Shown: positions 1-9,089 of the stretch, piece by piece
Layout of the letters: each line of letters begins with the position of its first letter
Position numbering within the stretch: the stretch's first letter is position 1
Made by a program: the position numbers and the translations under genes
Origin: Gottfriedia endophytica
GTDB lineage: Bacteria > Bacillota > Bacilli > Bacillales > Bacillaceae_G
Direction: 5' to 3'
DNA length: 64,000 nt
NCBI RefSeq assembly: GCF_017814275.1
Contig: NZ_JAGIYQ010000001.1
Span: 467,515-531,514, forward strand
The notes under the pieces: generated by a model
What the model was told of the DNA's origin: nothing
Databases searched by the model: none
The model's input: only the letters and a program-made list of their open reading frames with translations

Positions 1-12
1 GGAGTAGTTTTT

Positions 13-501
13 ATGTCAAATGTTATTAATATTAGTACGGCTATTAAACTTGAGGGTTTTAACTTTGTAGGTAGTTCATCTAGAACAAGTAACAATGCGG
101 AAATGCAAGGTGAAGGAGTTATCCCTACTCAATGGGAAAATTTTTATAAAAAACAAGTATTACAAACAATTCCTAATAAGAAGAATTCCTCATTAATTGC
201 TTTATATACAAATTATGATTCGGATGAAAATGGTGAGTATACTTTTGGAATAGGGGCAGAAGTAATAGAATGCGATGTTATTCCAGAAGGTTTAGTGAAA
301 ATTGATCTACCCGAATCAAGCTATATCATTTTCACATCCCGAAAAGGACCTGTTCAAGAGGTTGTGGTTGAGGCGTGGCAAGAAATATGGGAGTGGTCAA
401 AAAATAACAAAAGAGCTTTTACAGCTGATTTTGAACTATATGATGAACGAGCATTGGATCCACAAAACAGCCAAGTGGATATTTATATTTCAGTTAATTA
501 G
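13..501 (+). CDS. GyrI-like / effector-binding domain protein
   Basis: A 162-residue soluble protein that looks like a stand-alone AraC-type effector-binding (GyrI-like, Cass2-like) domain. The pattern is an N-terminal strand, a central block with GEYTFGIGAEV, then a C-terminal stretch with W-x-x-I-W-x-W followed by FELYDERA and a final strand DIYISV, which are typical of this fold. Such domains bind small hydrophobic or cationic ligands, usually as part of a regulator, but there is no DNA-binding domain here. GGAG lies at positions 1-4 ahead of the ATG, so the start is complete although the promoter is outside the window. A hairpin follows the stop codon. Function beyond ligand binding is unknown. 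Confidence 0.7.
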   Translation: MSNVINISTAIKLEGFNFVGSSSRTSNNAEMQGEGVIPTQWENFYKKQVLQTIPNKKNSSLIALYTNYDSDENGEYTFGIGAEVIECDVIPEGLVKIDLPESSYIIFTSRKGPVQEVVVEAWQEIWEWSKNNKRAFTADFELYDERALDPQNSQVDIYISVN

Positions 502-513
502 GCAATTGATTTA

Positions 514-547
514 AAGGTTCAAAGAGCATAGCAACTCCTTGAACCTT
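514..547 (+). terminator. possible terminator hairpin after the effector-binding gene
   Basis: AAGGTTCAA at 514-522 pairs perfectly with TTGAACCTT at 539-547, 12 bases after the stop codon. There is no long T tract, so termination strength is uncertain. Confidence 0.5.
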
Positions 548-701
548 GTATTCTAACTTCATTTATCAATTTATCAGTTGTTTTGCCGATTTTATCAGTC
601 ATTTTTTTAATATTTCAGTCATTCTTAAAGTTTTATCGGTCAATTTTAGTTTCATGTTCATTTCGTTTTCATTTTCGACCATTTGATTAATTAACTGTTT
701 A

Positions 702-1361
702 TTAAATTTGATGACTTTTTAAAATTTCTATTACATCACGTAAGGTGTCAGCTTGTTTAAACACCTTCGCTAATACCTCATTCTTTGGTGTGACTAAATC
801 TTTCACAAAAATGCTACGTATTCCTGCTTTTTGTGCAGCAATTAATCCATTTTCACTATCTTCAATCACAATACATTCCTCTGGATAAACTCCTAAGGTA
901 GAAGCAGCTTTTAGAAAAATTTCTGGTTCTGGTTTTGAATGAGTGACTTCATCTCCACAGATAATTGCATCAAAGTAAGGGAAAACTTCCGCCTTCTTTA
1001 AAATAAATGTTGCAGACTCACGATAGGACGAGGTAGCAACTGCCAGTGGTAATTTTTTCTCTTTTAAATACTCAAGAAGTTCTACTAATCCTTCTTTTTT
1101 TGGTACACCTTCAGTTTGATAATATTCGAGAATATCTACCTTTTTTTGTTTCATAATGTCTTCAAATGGAAAGTCTTCACCGAATCTTTCTTGAAATCGT
1201 TTTTTTGCATATTTTTGATTTGTCCCAATTATTTCATGTACATGCTCATCTTCAATCACATATTGATAAGCTTGCCCAATTTTTTTAATCGCCTCGAGAG
1301 TTACTCTCTCACTATCAAACATTAGTCCATCCATATCAAAAATGATCGCTTTTATACTCAT
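702..1361 (-). CDS. HAD-superfamily hydrolase (beta-phosphoglucomutase-like)
   Basis: A 219-residue haloacid-dehalogenase phosphatase or phosphomutase. Motif I is FDMDGLMFDSE near residues 8-18 (nucleophile Asp and acid/base Asp). A helical cap follows at about 20-90, motif II is VATSSYR near 109, and the motif III lysine with motif IV VIEDSENG lies near 145-172. The cap size and DMDG-x-x-x-DSE pattern place it in subfamily IA with beta-phosphoglucomutase and 2-deoxyglucose-6-phosphatase-like enzymes. The substrate cannot be deduced. The ATG is preceded by GAGGGGAAACAAG, a good ribosome site. It lies upstream-convergent to the first gene and downstream of the GNAT gene, probably as its own unit. 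Confidence 0.85.
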   Translation of the reverse strand: MSIKAIIFDMDGLMFDSERVTLEAIKKIGQAYQYVIEDEHVHEIIGTNQKYAKKRFQERFGEDFPFEDIMKQKKVDILEYYQTEGVPKKEGLVELLEYLKEKKLPLAVATSSYRESATFILKKAEVFPYFDAIICGDEVTHSKPEPEIFLKAASTLGVYPEECIVIEDSENGLIAAQKAGIRSIFVKDLVTPKNEVLAKVFKQADTLRDVIEILKSHQI

Positions 1362-1427
1362 CTTGTTTCCCCTCTACTTAAATTTTTATTGTCATTACCT
1401 GATAGTTTAAAAATATGTTTCACTATT

Positions 1428-1886
1428 CTACAACTTCATCTCCAAAATAACCATATCTCGGCATTGTATGCCATTTTCAACTATTTCTTCTTCATAATTC
1501 CGAATAAAAAAGTCCTTATCGATTCTAACCATTCTAAAACCACATTTCTGGTAAAGACCTAATTGGTTTAAACTAGAATTCCCGGTTCCGATTCGAATTC
1601 GTTTATACTCATTTTGTTTGGCAAATTCTATCCCACGTTTTAAAAGCTGTTTTCCGTATCCATTTCCTTGATATGATTCATCCACTGCAATATTTTTTAT
1701 TTCTATATTATCTTCGCCGAAAGGAAATAACACCATTATTCCGATTAAATCATTATCATTTTTCATGTCAAAGATTATGCCACTTTGACAATACTCTCTA
1801 ATTAGTTTTTCAGAAGGATCTGCTAGAAGAAGTAAAGAAATATGTTCATCCTTAAGTTCATTTGCATTCAACTTATTAATTTGCAT
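1428..1886 (-). CDS. GNAT-family N-acetyltransferase
   Basis: A 152-residue single-domain GCN5-related acetyltransferase that would transfer an acetyl group from acetyl-CoA to an amine. The acetyl-CoA motif A is clear: IKNIAVDESYQGNGYGKQLL around residues 62-82, with the Q-x-x-G-x-G/A loop intact, followed by the beta5 to alpha4 region RIGTGNSSLNQLGLYQKCGF. The N-terminal half is variable, as usual for substrate-recognition parts. It follows the 27-residue membrane peptide gene on the same strand, with a hairpin between them. The acceptor could be a protein N-terminus, amino acid or antibiotic-like amine; the sequence does not say which. Confidence 0.85.
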   Translation of the reverse strand: MQINKLNANELKDEHISLLLLADPSEKLIREYCQSGIIFDMKNDNDLIGIMVLFPFGEDNIEIKNIAVDESYQGNGYGKQLLKRGIEFAKQNEYKRIRIGTGNSSLNQLGLYQKCGFRMVRIDKDFFIRNYEEEIVENGIQCRDMVILEMKL

Positions 1887-1904
1887 GTTTATTCCCCATC
1901 TACT

Positions 1905-1941
1905 AAAATAGCTGCCTCAATTTGATTGAGACAGCTATTTT
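1905..1941 (-). terminator. Rho-independent terminator after the 27-residue peptide gene
   Basis: A 16-bp stem with one mismatch (1905-1920 with 1926-1941) and a short loop is followed on the minus strand by TTTT. It begins right at the stop codon of the small membrane peptide gene. Confidence 0.75.
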
Positions 1942-2025
1942 TCATTTAATGATTGTTAAATAAACAATTCCCCATATTAAAAAAACACCACATATACCAA
2001 ATAAGATTTTTGCTAATTTGTCCAT
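1942..2025 (-). CDS. 27-residue single-span membrane peptide
   Basis: A very short gene that I read directly from the minus strand. The peptide begins MDKLAKILFG, continues with a hydrophobic stretch containing ICGVFLIWGIVYL, and ends TIIK. This gives one transmembrane helix flanked by lysines at both ends. AAGGGG lies 6 bases upstream of the ATG, and a terminator starts at the stop codon. It begins 31 bases after the mutS2 stop, so it may be the last gene of the polX-mutS2 transcript. The family is not recognised. Its size resembles small membrane regulators or type I toxin-like peptides, but no antisense RNA was identified. Confidence 0.6.
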   Translation of the reverse strand: MDKLAKILFGICGVFLIWGIVYLTIIK

Positions 2026-2056
2026 GCTTTACCCCTTTTGCATCTTCGTTCGAGAA

Positions 2057-4414
2057 TTATTTTAGATCTACAACTGTAACCCCTATGCCACCTTCAGATG
2101 CAGCTCCGTATCGGTACGATTTAACTGCTCGGTGTGTTTTTAAATAGTCTTGAACACCTTGGCGTAGTGCTCCTGTACCTTTACCGTGAATAATATTAAT
2201 ACGAGGGTATCCTGCTAATAAAGCATCATCAATGTATTTTTCAACACGCAATAATGCATCTTCATAACGTTCCCCACGTAAATCAAGCTCCAGATTAACA
2301 TGGAAATCTTTCCCTTTTACTGCTGTAACTGTACGTTCTTTTACAGGTTTAGGTGAGCTAACATACTCTAGATCAGATTCTTTGACTTTCATTTTTAGAA
2401 TACCAACTTGAACTTGCCATTCACCTTCACTCACTTTTTCAAGCAATGTACCTTTTGAGTTAAAGCTAATGACTTTTACTTCGTCACCTTCACGAAGTTG
2501 ACGTTGTTTTTTCTGCGTTGTATCTTGTTTGATTGTCTTTTTCGGTGCATATGGAATTGCATTTTCTAAACGGCTTTTTGCTTCGATAAATTCATGATCT
2601 TTGATTGATGAAAGTTCTAATTGTTTCAACTCACGAAGGTCTTTAATAACTTCATCGGCTTCTTGTTGTGCCACTTTTACTCGTTTTTTTGCTTCTTCTT
2701 GCGCCTCGCGATATAAATCATCACGATGTTCGTAGAAATCCATCATTTGCTTTTGCAAATCTTTAAAGATTTTCTCTGATTCTTTACGGAAATTCTCAGC
2801 TTCTTTCCACTCAGTCTCAGCACCTTTACGGCTCGTTTCTAGAGAGGCAATCATATTTTCTACTTCATTACTTTCTTCGCTCACATGATTTCTTGCCTTT
2901 TCAATAATACGATTTGATAATCCTAAACGGCGAGATATTTCAAATGCATTACTTCGGCCCGGAACACCGATTAATAGCTTGTATGTTGGGCTTAATGTTT
3001 CAACGTCAAATTCAACACTAGCATTCATGACATGCTCACGATTATAACTATAGGCTTTTAGTTCAGGGTAGTGTGTCGTTGCAACAACACGTGCTCCGAA
3101 TTCACTAACTTCATCTAAGATTGAAATGGCAAGTGCAGCTCCCTCTTGAGGATCCGTTCCTGCACCAAGCTCATCAAATAAAATTAGACTTCTATGATCG
3201 ACATTTTTTAAGATATCAACAATATTCACCATATGAGAAGAGAATGTACTTAAACTTTGTTCAATTGACTGCTCATCACCAATATCAGCGAAAATTTTTC
3301 CAAACACACAAATTTCTGAGCCATCTAATGCTGGTATCTGTAAACCGGATTGCGCCATTAATACACAAATACCGATTGTTTTAAGCGTAACAGTTTTACC
3401 ACCTGTATTAGGTCCTGTAATAACAATTGTTGTGAAATCCTTACCTAGTTCGATGTCGTTCGCTACAACAACATCACGAGGAATTAATGGATGTCTTGCT
3501 TTTTTTAATTTGAAATAACGTTCATTATTTAAGGTTGGTTTACTTGCTTTAATACTATGAGCATATTGACCTTTTGCAAATAGGAAATCAAGTTCAGCAA
3601 GTAATTCAACATTTTGCAATAAATCCGATGCTACCTCTGCTACTTCAGCTGTTAGCTTCATTAAAATTCGTTCAATCTCTTGTTCTTCTTTTACACGGGC
3701 TTCTTGTAAACTATTATTTAAAGCTACAACTGCTTGTGGTTCAATGAATAATGTTTGACCTGAAGAAGATTGATCATGCACAATTCCACCATAAACGTGA
3801 CGATATTCTTGTTTTACAGGAATAACATATCGATCATTTCGAATTGTCACGATAGCATCTGAGAGCATTTTCTGTGCATTATTGCCTCGTGTTAAGCTTT
3901 CTAGTTTTTCACGAATACGAGCTTCTGCAGTTCGTACTTGATGACGAAGCAATCTTAAATTCACACTTGCATCATCTAGAACTTCTCCGTTATCTCCGAT
4001 TGCTGATTTAATACTTTTATCTAATTCTAATAATGGAATAATTTGCTCTGAAATTGATTCGATATAAGGAATTTCTACTTCATTTTCAAGTAGCCCCTCA
4101 ACAAAACGAATCATTTGACGACCAGCATATGTAACTCCAGAAATTGCAATTAATTCTGAAGGAGACAGCGTACCACCTATTTCTGCACGCTTAACTTGCA
4201 TGCGAATATCTGAAAGCCCTCCAAGTGGAACGTTCCCTCTTAATCTGATGACATTAACCGCTTCATCAGTTGCTTCTTGTAATTCTACAACTTCATCAAA
4301 ATCTGTACTTGGTTCTAATGCTTTTACTTTTTCTTTTCCAAGCGAAGAGGATGCATGTTTTAGAAGTTGATCTTTAATTTTATCGTATTCAAGTACTCGT
4401 AATGTTCGAGTCAT
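2057..4414 (-). CDS. mutS2: endonuclease MutS2
   Basis: A 785-residue MutS2, the MutS paralogue that lacks the mismatch-recognition domain. It acts on branched DNA and, in some Firmicutes, on collided ribosomes. After the core/lever region (1-300) comes the ATPase with Walker [13 protein letters not shown] near residue 334, the ABC-type LSTFSSHM region, and Walker [14 protein letters not shown] near 408. A long coiled linker follows (about 515-635). The C-terminal Smr nuclease domain has [11 protein letters not shown] and [13 protein letters not shown]. Length matches the family. It begins 12 bases after polX ends, so the two are surely co-transcribed. The ATG has only modest ribosome-site support inside the polX 3' end. 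Confidence 0.95.
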   Translation of the reverse strand: MTRTLRVLEYDKIKDQLLKHASSSLGKEKVKALEPSTDFDEVVELQEATDEAVNVIRLRGNVPLGGLSDIRMQVKRAEIGGTLSPSELIAISGVTYAGRQMIRFVEGLLENEVEIPYIESISEQIIPLLELDKSIKSAIGDNGEVLDDASVNLRLLRHQVRTAEARIREKLESLTRGNNAQKMLSDAIVTIRNDRYVIPVKQEYRHVYGGIVHDQSSSGQTLFIEPQAVVALNNSLQEARVKEEQEIERILMKLTAEVAEVASDLLQNVELLAELDFLFAKGQYAHSIKASKPTLNNERYFKLKKARHPLIPRDVVVANDIELGKDFTTIVITGPNTGGKTVTLKTIGICVLMAQSGLQIPALDGSEICVFGKIFADIGDEQSIEQSLSTFSSHMVNIVDILKNVDHRSLILFDELGAGTDPQEGAALAISILDEVSEFGARVVATTHYPELKAYSYNREHVMNASVEFDVETLSPTYKLLIGVPGRSNAFEISRRLGLSNRIIEKARNHVSEESNEVENMIASLETSRKGAETEWKEAENFRKESEKIFKDLQKQMMDFYEHRDDLYREAQEEAKKRVKVAQQEADEVIKDLRELKQLELSSIKDHEFIEAKSRLENAIPYAPKKTIKQDTTQKKQRQLREGDEVKVISFNSKGTLLEKVSEGEWQVQVGILKMKVKESDLEYVSSPKPVKERTVTAVKGKDFHVNLELDLRGERYEDALLRVEKYIDDALLAGYPRINIIHGKGTGALRQGVQDYLKTHRAVKSYRYGAASEGGIGVTVVDLK

Positions 4415-4426
4415 GCTGCAACTACC

Positions 4427-6151
4427 TCACTTTCTATTACGTCTTTGCTCGATATAGTTAAGAAGTTTTGGTAACTCCCATGTATTCACAATATTATCTT
4501 TTTTCATCCATGCTTTTTTTGCTGCACTAACGCCAACAGACATATGTGCCAGCATATCTTTGTTGTGGGCATCTGTGTTGATTGCAACAAACACACCAGC
4601 ATCTTGAGCCATTTTCAGCATTTCTGTATTTAAATCGAGTCGATTTGGATTCGCATTTAACTCAAGGATCGTTCCTGTTTCTTTTGCAACAGCAATTAAC
4701 TCTTCAGCATTTACCTTGTATCCACTTCTTCTACCAATTAATCGACCTGTTGGATGAGCAATCATACTAACATAAGGATTTATCATCGCATTTTTCAGAC
4801 GGGTCATAATTGTTTCTTCGTCTTGGCTAAAGCTAGAATGGATTGATCCAATGACAAAGTCCAATGAGCGTAACACGTCATCTTCATAATCAAGTGAACC
4901 ATCAGGTAAAATATCCATTTCAACACCATGTAAAATTGTAATGTCATTATATTTTTCGTTCAAACGCTGAATTTCTTCTTTTTGCTTCCAAAGACGTTCT
5001 GGTGTTAGTCCATTCGCTACTTTTAAATATTGAGAATGATCAGTAATTACCATGTATGTATAACCCTGTTCTATGCAAGCCTCTACCATTTCCTCGATAG
5101 AATGGCCACCATCACTCCAAGTTGAATGCATATGTAAATCCGATTTAATATGAGATAACTGAATGATTGGATAATCCTTTGTAAATCCACTAACCTCTTT
5201 CCCGTCTTCCCTAACTTCTGGAGGAAAGCATGGTAAATCAAAGTGAGCATAAAACTCTTCCTCTGTTTGAAAAGTTTTCACTTCACCTGTCAGAACATTT
5301 TCCACACCATATTCTGAGATTTTTTCGTCTCTTTCTTTTGCTAACTGACGCATTGCTACATTATGGTCTTTTGAGCCGGTAAAATGATGTAGTGTTGTTG
5401 CAAATTCTTTCGGCTGAATTATACGAAAATCAACGGAAATTTCATATTCTCTTCCCTTTACCACAACAGAAACTTTTGTATCTCCTTGTGCAATCGTACG
5501 AACAATCGAAGGAAATGCTAAAAGCTGCTCTTTTATACTTTGAGGATGATCAGTGGAAATAATAAAATCTAAATCTTTTACAGTTTCTCTAGCACGACGT
5601 AAACTTCCTGCTCTAGAAAAATTCACAACATCCTTCATTCCAGATAAATAGCTCTCGATTTGTTCAGCTATCGGAAGAACATCTGCTATTGGTAATCGTT
5701 CTGGTTGTTTTCCAAACTCCTCAATTGCATCTAAAATATTCTTCTCTGTTTTTTTTCCAAAACCTGCTAATCCTTGAAGCATTCCATTTTCACAGGCAAT
5801 TTTTAATTGTTCGATGTTTTCAATATTCAATTCTTGGTATAGCTTAGCTACTTTTTTACCACCTAATCCCGGCAACTTTAACATAGGAAGTAATGTACTT
5901 GGTAATGAAGCTTGTAATTCTTCTAACACCGTACTTTTTCCAGTTTGAATAAACTCTAAAATTACTTCTGATGTGCCTTTTCCGATTCCTTTAATAACTG
6001 TTAAGTCATCTATTTGTTCTAAACTTCTTTCATCCGTCTCTAATGCATTTGCTGCTTTACGAAAAGCTGAAATTTTAAATACATTTTCACCCTTTAATTC
6101 CATGTAAATTGCAATTTGTTCTAGTAATTTTATGACATCTTTTTTATGCAA
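4427..6151 (-). CDS. polX: DNA polymerase/3'-5' exonuclease PolX (TTG start)
   Basis: A family X DNA polymerase with a PHP phosphoesterase domain, acting in base-excision gap filling. The N-terminal helix-hairpin-helix part (about 1-130) has GIGKGTSEVI and LPGLGGKKVAKL. The nucleotidyltransferase core follows, with GSLRR and DLDFIIS (catalytic Asp-x-Asp). The PHP domain begins near residue 335 with SDLHMHSTWSDGG and ends with HPTGRL and NTDAH metal ligands. I place the start at TTG 6151-6149 (574 residues, beginning M-H-K-K-D). AAGGTGA lies 5 bases upstream, and this matches the remembered B. subtilis N-terminus. The upstream in-frame GTG at 6160 overlaps the ribosome site. mutS2 follows 12 bases downstream. 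Confidence 0.93.
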   Translation of the reverse strand: MHKKDVIKLLEQIAIYMELKGENVFKISAFRKAANALETDERSLEQIDDLTVIKGIGKGTSEVILEFIQTGKSTVLEELQASLPSTLLPMLKLPGLGGKKVAKLYQELNIENIEQLKIACENGMLQGLAGFGKKTEKNILDAIEEFGKQPERLPIADVLPIAEQIESYLSGMKDVVNFSRAGSLRRARETVKDLDFIISTDHPQSIKEQLLAFPSIVRTIAQGDTKVSVVVKGREYEISVDFRIIQPKEFATTLHHFTGSKDHNVAMRQLAKERDEKISEYGVENVLTGEVKTFQTEEEFYAHFDLPCFPPEVREDGKEVSGFTKDYPIIQLSHIKSDLHMHSTWSDGGHSIEEMVEACIEQGYTYMVITDHSQYLKVANGLTPERLWKQKEEIQRLNEKYNDITILHGVEMDILPDGSLDYEDDVLRSLDFVIGSIHSSFSQDEETIMTRLKNAMINPYVSMIAHPTGRLIGRRSGYKVNAEELIAVAKETGTILELNANPNRLDLNTEMLKMAQDAGVFVAINTDAHNKDMLAHMSVGVSAAKKAWMKKDNIVNTWELPKLLNYIEQRRNRK

Positions 6152-6217
6152 AAAAATCACCTTCTTTTATGTATATTTGAAGCTCTGTTAAACTTTAGGT
6201 AGAGCCATATTTGAAAA

Positions 6218-6241
6218 AAACTTCTCTCCACGGAGAAGTTT
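6218..6241 (-). terminator. Rho-independent terminator after cvpA
   Basis: A 9-bp perfect stem (AAACTTCTC with GAGAAGTTT) is followed on the minus strand by a run of T. It overlaps the cvpA stop codon and separates zapA-cvpA from polX-mutS2. Confidence 0.8.
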
Positions 6242-6767
6242 AAAGGATATTATTTGTAATGACACCATTCCAAAGTTCTAGTAACTTTGTTGATACGAGA
6301 GGTGTATTTTGTACCATGAAATAAGCTATCTTTGATTGATGTACATAATGATTTACCTGTTCTACCGGCACGATTATAGCAATAAATAAAGCTAGTAATA
6401 ATACTAAATAGATTTCAACGAATCCAAGAACACCGCCCGCGAATGCATTGATTTGCTTTAACACTGGTAACTGGAAAATACCATTGATCATTGATCCAAG
6501 TACACTAATCACAATTCTAGTACCGATAAATAAAATAGCAAATGCAATGATTTGATAAACAAATTGTTCTGCATTACCATGGGTTGGATCATTTATTTTT
6601 ATAGGAATGATCTTTTTTAACACACTAGCAGTTTGTTGATAATAATGATACGCTAAATAAAAGGATAAAAAGAATCCTACAATACGAATTAGGCTATTTA
6701 CAAAGCCTCTTTTCCATCCTGAAAATATACCAATTATAATAAATAAAAGAATAATTAAATCAATCAT
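6240..6767 (-). CDS. CvpA-family membrane protein
   Basis: A 175-residue CvpA/colicin V production-family membrane protein, equivalent to B. subtilis YshB. It has four hydrophobic segments: IILLFIIIGIFSGW near the N-terminus, IVGFFLSFYLAYHYY, a central helix around AFAILFIGTRIVIS, and VEIYLVLLLALFIAII. I choose ATG 6767 rather than an upstream ATG at 6821. The 6767 start overlaps the zapA stop (ATGATTGA), has AAGGTGAG 8 bases upstream, and gives the usual N-terminus MIDLIILL. The zapA-cvpA pair is conserved in Bacillaceae. The exact role is unknown; CvpA proteins are associated with the envelope and, in other bacteria, with membrane homeostasis. Confidence 0.85.
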   Translation of the reverse strand: MIDLIILLFIIIGIFSGWKRGFVNSLIRIVGFFLSFYLAYHYYQQTASVLKKIIPIKINDPTHGNAEQFVYQIIAFAILFIGTRIVISVLGSMINGIFQLPVLKQINAFAGGVLGFVEIYLVLLLALFIAIIVPVEQVNHYVHQSKIAYFMVQNTPLVSTKLLELWNGVITNNIL

Positions 6768-7041
6768 GTTGTTCTGACTCACCTTTATTAATTGTTTCGA
6801 TTTTTTGCTCAAGTAATTCAAGCTTTTCTTTCATTTTCACATAGTCACTGACTAAATTTATTGCAGTCATTACTGCTAATTTATTTGTATCCAATAATGG
6901 ATTTTTCTTATTAATTTCATTCATTTTCTCATCAACAATATTCGCAACCGCACGAATATGAGCTGGTGATTCGTCTCCAATAATTGGATATTGTAGTCCA
7001 AAGATTGAAACGACAATTCTTTGTTTTTGTGAACTGGACAA
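6760..7041 (-). CDS. zapA: cell division protein ZapA
   Basis: A 93-residue ZapA. It binds FtsZ at midcell and promotes bundling of FtsZ protofilaments. The N-terminal globular part contains RIVVSIFGLQYPIIGDES and HIRAVANIVDEKMNEI, typical of the family. The C-terminal part (about 55-90) is a coiled coil, MKEKLELLEQKIETINKGE, used for dimerisation. Size matches the family. The stop overlaps the cvpA start by a few bases, so translation is probably coupled. It is divergent from rnhC, with a 27-bp imperfect palindrome in the shared upstream region. Confidence 0.92.
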   Translation of the reverse strand: MSSSQKQRIVVSIFGLQYPIIGDESPAHIRAVANIVDEKMNEINKKNPLLDTNKLAVMTAINLVSDYVKMKEKLELLEQKIETINKGESEQHD

Positions 7042-7147
7042 CTCGGTTCCTCCATTCTTTCATAATACATACGTGCTAGAACCTTGTAATTTCTTATGAA
7101 ATTTGTCTAGTTACTTCCATACGATGTAACGACCATGCCAATAGTCG

Positions 7148-7174
7148 TAGTTAATAGTGTAACACTGTTAACTA
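7148..7174. other. 27-bp imperfect palindrome between zapA and rnhC
   Basis: TAGTTAA and AGTGT on the left are mirrored by ACACT and TTAACTA on the right, with one mismatch. It lies in the divergent upstream region of zapA and rnhC. It could be an operator or the stem of an RNA leader. No regulator is recognised. Confidence 0.4.
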
Positions 7175-7233
7175 TAACACGAATAGATGAATAAATAAAA
7201 GTGATTACCATATTAGAAATAAAGGAGAAAAAG

Positions 7234-8172
7234 ATGGCAAATACAGTAATCAGCGTAGCAAATTCAGTTTTAAATGAAATGAAAAATTACTACTCAGCTT
7301 CACTCCAACCAAAGACACCTCAAGGTGGAGTTTTTCTTGCAAAAGTCAATGGATGTACAGTAACGGCTTACAAATCTGGAAAGGTCATGTTTCAAGGGGC
7401 AAACGGAGAAGTTGAGGCAGCAAAGTGGGTAAAAAGTAGTAACATTCCAAAGCAAACACCTAAAGGAAAACAAGTTCATTCTTCTAATAAAGCTCCTTCT
7501 TCTACTATTTCATCCCTTGCTGTCATTGGAAGCGATGAAGTAGGAACAGGTGATTATTTCGGACCGATGACTGTTGTCGCTTCATTCGTTGAACCAAGTC
7601 AATTTGAATTATTAAAAGAACTTGGTGTGAAAGATTCAAAGGCTTTGAATGACGATCAAATTTGTGAAATTGCTAAAAACATCCTCCATGTCGTTCCGTA
7701 TAGCCTACTCATTTTACATAACGAAAAATATAATGAGATGCAAGCAAAAGGTTATAACCTAAACAAATTAAAAGCTGTTCTACATAATAAAGCCATTGCT
7801 AATTTAATCCAAAAACTGAACGGTAAGCATTACGATGCTATTTTAATTGATCAGTTTACACCTCCATCCTCTTATTATGGTTATTTAAAAGGAACAAAAG
7901 TGGTTATTAGAGAAAAAGTAGAGTTTGCTACTAAAGCTGAAGGACTCCATTTATCTGTAGCAGTATCCTCAATACTTGCTAGATATGCTTTTTTACAACA
8001 AATGGATCAATTAAGTGAAAAAGCTGGAATGACATTACCAAAAGGTGCTGGTGCAAAAGTAGATCAAGTGGCTGCAAAATTTATGAAAACAAAAGGAATT
8101 GAAACATTAAAAGGTTTTGCTAAGTTACACTTTGCAAATACTGACAAAGCGAAAAATATTGCCGGTATTTAG
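7234..8172 (+). CDS. rnhC: ribonuclease HIII
   Basis: A 312-residue RNase HIII, which cleaves the RNA strand of RNA-DNA hybrids. The N-terminal TBP-like substrate-binding domain (about 1-80) has ANGEVEAAKWV. The RNase H fold starts near residue 97 with IGSDEVGTGDYFGP, which includes the D-E-x-G-x-G-D motif, and continues with LKELGVKDSKALND and LIDQF. A late catalytic acidic residue lies near KVDQVAAKF. I choose ATG 7234 because AAGGAG is 7 bases upstream; an in-frame GTG at 7201 has no ribosome site. The stop codon overlaps that of the convergent gene at 8169. The divergent neighbourhood with zapA is the usual Bacillus arrangement. Confidence 0.94.
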   Translation: MANTVISVANSVLNEMKNYYSASLQPKTPQGGVFLAKVNGCTVTAYKSGKVMFQGANGEVEAAKWVKSSNIPKQTPKGKQVHSSNKAPSSTISSLAVIGSDEVGTGDYFGPMTVVASFVEPSQFELLKELGVKDSKALNDDQICEIAKNILHVVPYSLLILHNEKYNEMQAKGYNLNKLKAVLHNKAIANLIQKLNGKHYDAILIDQFTPPSSYYGYLKGTKVVIREKVEFATKAEGLHLSVAVSSILARYAFLQQMDQLSEKAGMTLPKGAGAKVDQVAAKFMKTKGIETLKGFAKLHFANTDKAKNIAGI

Positions 8173-8387
8173 AATATGTAACGAATTCCAAATCCGATGA
8201 CTAAACAAATTAAACCAATAATTCCAGCTTTAATCCCAAATGAATTACGCTCTTTTCGAAACTCTTTCGTTTCACTATGAAAATTAGCTCGTTGCTCGTT
8301 TCCATTAACAAATGCATTTAAACTGATTCCAGATAGAATGACACATATGATTCCGACGCCTATGAAGATTAATGATAATTTTAGCAA
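8169..8387 (-). CDS. small two-span membrane protein (DUF5316-like), TTG start
   Basis: A 72-residue protein with two transmembrane helices, LSLIFIGVGIICVILSGI near the N-terminus and AGIIGLICLVIGFGI near the C-terminus. They flank a polar loop NGNEQRANFHSETKEFRKERN. The helix-polar loop-helix layout and the loop sequence resemble what I remember of DUF5316 proteins, but that assignment is tentative. The start is taken as TTG 8387, with AAGGGAGTG 6 bases upstream. An ATG further upstream at 8444 would add a charged, non-membrane N-terminus and has no ribosome site. The stop codons of this gene and rnhC overlap. The next upstream gene also encodes a small membrane protein. Confidence 0.6.
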   Translation of the reverse strand: MLKLSLIFIGVGIICVILSGISLNAFVNGNEQRANFHSETKEFRKERNSFGIKAGIIGLICLVIGFGIRYIF

Positions 8388-8440
8388 AAGAATCACTCCC
8401 TTTAAGAAGATTTGGACGCAAAACTTATTGCGTCCTATTT

Positions 8441-8713
8441 TCATATGACCAAATTAAGGAAAAACACAATCAATCCTATCAAGCTAGCTAACTGTTTTTG
8501 TTTTTTATATTTTACTCTAGTCTGAGTTAATAGATAAAAAGTAATCAAAAATCCGATCGGCATCGAGATCCAAAATAATTTAAATGGTAATGATGCTAAA
8601 ACATAATACCCTATTAATTTTAATCCAAACTCAATTGGTTCCTTTTTTACTTCTTCTTGATACATGAACAGTAATCCTGCTAATAATCCAATATAGATTA
8701 ATAAAAATAACAT
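8441..8713 (-). CDS. small membrane protein of unknown family
   Basis: A 90-residue hydrophobic protein with about three membrane segments: LFLLIYIGLLAGLLFMY, a central GYYVLASLPFKLFWISMPIGFLITFYLL region, and LASLIGLIVFFLNLVI at the C-terminus. A short basic loop (VKYKKQKQ) lies before the last helix, so the C-terminus may face outside. I start it at ATG 8713, just after GGGAGGGG; an in-frame ATG at 8731 lies upstream of that site. It ends 53 bases before the TTG of the next gene, so the two may form a small operon. I do not recognise the family. Confidence 0.6.
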   Translation of the reverse strand: MLFLLIYIGLLAGLLFMYQEEVKKEPIEFGLKLIGYYVLASLPFKLFWISMPIGFLITFYLLTQTRVKYKKQKQLASLIGLIVFFLNLVI

Positions 8714-8805
8714 ATTACCCCTCCCTGACAAATCATCTTTTCTACTAGTCTATTCAAAAAAATGACGTTTCATTTGTACAAACTGTTGACAATTGATTTT
8801 AAATT

Positions 8806-9005
8806 GGCTGTTTTAGAATGCGTTAGTTGATTACAACTCCAGGATACTCGCTTTCCGTGGGGCGTGAGCTGAGCCTCCTCGGCATAGCCTGCGGGGTCTC
8901 AGCCTTCCCGCTATTCCCACAGGAGTCTCGCACCTTCCGCCCGTATCAACTTTTTTCTTTTAAATTAATAATCTCAAAAGCTACAATCTTTTAGTAAAGA
9001 CCCTT
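8806..9005 (-). repeat. dispersed palindromic repeat family 1, copy A
   Basis: The core GAAGGTGCGAGACTCCTGTG...GGCTCAGC...GCCCCACGG is read on the minus strand, between divergent genes. The GC-rich core contrasts with AT-rich flanks. The left terminal repeat is shortened (GGCTGTTTTAGAATG) and the right subterminal stem is degenerate (CGTATCAAC), so this looks like a decayed copy. Confidence 0.9.
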
Positions 9006-9089
9006 TAAATAACTATTATTTTTTGAAGGAAAAAAGTGATTTGTCTTGAATATCATGGTAGAAGGTCAAATTTTTATGGAGTGTATTTT

